Assembly: GCF_049674955.1 (NCBI RefSeq)
Contig: NZ_CP187232.1
Span: 4,650,001 to 4,714,000 of the forward strand
Direction of reading: 5' to 3'
DNA from: Sphaerisporangium viridialbum
GTDB taxonomy: Bacteria; Actinomycetota; Actinomycetes; Streptosporangiales; Streptosporangiaceae
DNA: 64,000 bases
Position numbers and translations under genes: made by a program. Under the pieces are notes generated by a model that saw nothing but the letters and a program-made list of their open reading frames with translations, made no database searches and was not told where the DNA came from. Positions 62,824 through 64,000 of this stretch are shown here, piece after piece; within the stretch, counting starts at the first letter, position 1; each line of letters starts with the position of its first letter.

Positions 62824-63771
62824 CTACGGTGCGGGATGGGAGCGGGCGACGGCCAGGGTGAGCGCGGTGATGTGCTCGGCGAGCGCCGTGACCAGCGCGG
62901 GCGGATTGCGGACGGTGAAGGGCCAGGGCAGGCCGGTGAGGATGCGCGCCATGGCGGGCAGGTTTTCCGCGCCGCTGACCAGGAGCACGCCGCCGTCGGG
63001 GCAGGCGTGCAGGTTGCCGAAGGTGGCCGACAGATGGTCGCGGGCGGTCCGCAGGTCGGTGTCGAGCCATACCTCGGTGCGGTGGGTCCAGGCGCCGAGC
63101 GTCAACGTGTGCAGCACGTGGGTGACGGGGTCGAAACCCTCGGGCGGGGCGAATTTGCCGGGCAGTTCAGCGGCGTCGCTGATCCTGTCCAGGCGGTACA
63201 TGCGGATGGCGGCGCGGAGATGGTCGTGTCCGACCAGGTACCAGCGGCGTGCGTGCACGACGAGCCCGTACGGGTCCACCTCGCGTGCGCCGCGGGTGCG
63301 CTCGATCCGGACGGTGTGCCGCGTGTGGACGGCCGCGGCCAGCGTCAGCGCCAGGTGCGGTTCGGGGGTCAGCGGGCCTGCCGTCGCCGAGGTGGCGGCG
63401 ATCAACGCGGTGACGCGCCAGCGCAGCGGCGCGGGCAGGACGCGGTTGAGTTTGACCAGCGCCCGGTCGGTCGGGCCGGGCTCCCCCACCTGTTCGTGCT
63501 GCTTGCCGGTGGCCAGCGCGACCGCGACGGCGACCGCTTCGTCGTCGGCGAGCATCAGGGGCGGCAGGCGTCCGCCGCGGGCCAGCCGGTAGCCGCCATA
63601 GCGTCCGCGGACGGACTCGACGGGGATGTCCATGTCGCGCAGGGCGGTGATGTAGCGGCGGACGGCACGGGCGTCGACGTCCAGGCGCCGGGCCAGTTCG
63701 TCGGCGGGCACCAGGCCGCGGTCTTGCAGGATCTCCAGCAGTGCCAGGACGCGGGTCGCGGGACGGGACAC
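62824..63771 (-). CDS. WYL-domain transcriptional regulator (YafY/DeoR type)
   Basis: 315 residues. The HTH at the start is RVLALLEILQDRGLVPADEL, ARRLDVDARAVRRYITALRD, then ESVRGRYGGYRLARGG. The WYL domain follows (RTRGAREVDPYGLVVHARRW, YLVGHDHLRAAIRMYRLDRI) with the WYL-type motif appearing as RWYLVG. A C-terminal extension completes it. The chosen start is GTG 63771 (VSRPATRV) with AGGA upstream; an ATG at 63807 is possible. It is divergent from the hydrolase gene at 63858 and likely regulates it. Confidence 0.85.
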   Translation of the reverse strand: MSRPATRVLALLEILQDRGLVPADELARRLDVDARAVRRYITALRDMDIPVESVRGRYGGYRLARGGRLPPLMLADDEAVAVAVALATGKQHEQVGEPGPTDRALVKLNRVLPAPLRWRVTALIAATSATAGPLTPEPHLALTLAAAVHTRHTVRIERTRGAREVDPYGLVVHARRWYLVGHDHLRAAIRMYRLDRISDAAELPGKFAPPEGFDPVTHVLHTLTLGAWTHRTEVWLDTDLRTARDHLSATFGNLHACPDGGVLLVSGAENLPAMARILTGLPWPFTVRNPPALVTALAEHITALTLAVARSHPAP

Positions 63772-63857
63772 GGTCGCGATCCTAATGAGGGCAGAAAGCG
63801 TCCACAATCCTCCCTAGCCTTGCGCCGGTAAGAGATCGATCGAAAGGAGTCGACCCG

Positions 63858-64000
63858 GTGTCGACCATCGTTCTTGTCGGCGGTTCGTTCCTCGGCGCAT
63901 GGGCCTGGGAGCGCGTCACACCGCTGCTGACCGCGTACGGCCACCAGGTGCACCCGCTGACGCTCACCGGTTTCGGCGACCGCGCGCATCTGGGCTCGTC
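63858..64000 (+). CDS. Alpha/beta hydrolase, 5' part only
   Basis: Starts at GTG 63858 with AAGGAG eight bases upstream and reads VSTIVLVGGSFLGAWAWERV, TPLLTAYGHQVHPLTLTGFG, DRAHLGS. The first strand and the VGGSFLGAW oxyanion loop are those of the alpha/beta hydrolase (EstC-like) group. The gene runs off the window, so catalytic residues cannot be seen. It is divergent from the WYL regulator. Confidence 0.75.
   Translation, partial: MSTIVLVGGSFLGAWAWERVTPLLTAYGHQVHPLTLTGFGDRAHLGS

Overview
High-GC actinomycete chromosomal DNA. LCP, TetR, LysR, WYL and Crp regulators, GTG starts and aerobic stress genes fit a filamentous actinobacterium; a Streptosporangiaceae-like genome is my guess from style only. 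No rRNA, tRNA or CRISPR array was recognised. The dominant theme is an accessory zone hit again and again by transposons: ordinary genes alternate with truncated recombinases, Tn3-family pieces, IS copies and frameshifted genes.

Layout. 0-5 kb: a zinc-ribbon gene, a structured non-coding stretch, and an IS256-family element split by an ISAzo13-family element with a clear target duplication. 5-7.2 kb: a graveyard of polymorphic-toxin tails, an immunity gene and recombinase fragments. 7.2-16 kb: CocE-type hydrolase/MarR, a Tn3 relic, TetR/ketopantoate-reductase-like pair, broken GNAT, secreted protein and LysR. 16-22 kb: LCP cell-wall ligase with a P-loop partner, a Ca2+:cation antiporter under a probable manganese (yybP-ykoY) riboswitch, and a broken PhoD phosphatase. 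22-32 kb: repeat-bounded debris, MarR/broken MFS, Crp, HxlR-NTF2-SDR unit, recombinase and coiled-coil relics, pRiA4b-type fragment. 32-36.5 kb: serine resolvase, then a trypsin-like/STAND NTPase gene preceded by a Trypco2 gene, a predicted NTP-dependent conflict (defence) module lying between resolvase genes. 36.6-41.4 kb: lipoprotein, PAP2 piece, CadD-type transporter, SpoIIE phosphatase, PsiE.

41.6-50.6 kb is a stress/dormancy-like block: phosphoribosyltransferase-erythromycin esterase fusion, DUF2267, histidine kinase, thioredoxin remnant, Hsp20, zinc-type adenylate kinase, DUF1931 and a cNMP-binding domain. The last is cut off by a tyrosine recombinase followed by about 22-bp degenerate repeats and a zinc-finger coiled-coil protein. 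53.7-60.5 kb is a Tn3-family transposon with perfect 34-bp inverted repeats and flanking direct repeats. It carries a tyrosine recombinase with an upstream palindromic resolution-like site, a TetR/DHA2-MFS efflux pair as cargo, and a multiply frameshifted transposase. The window closes with another Tn3 fragment, a repeat-flanked methyltransferase, a WYL regulator and the start of an alpha/beta hydrolase.

Many genes are broken by single-base indels, so either the region is decaying or the assembly retains indel errors; this affects every pseudogene call below.
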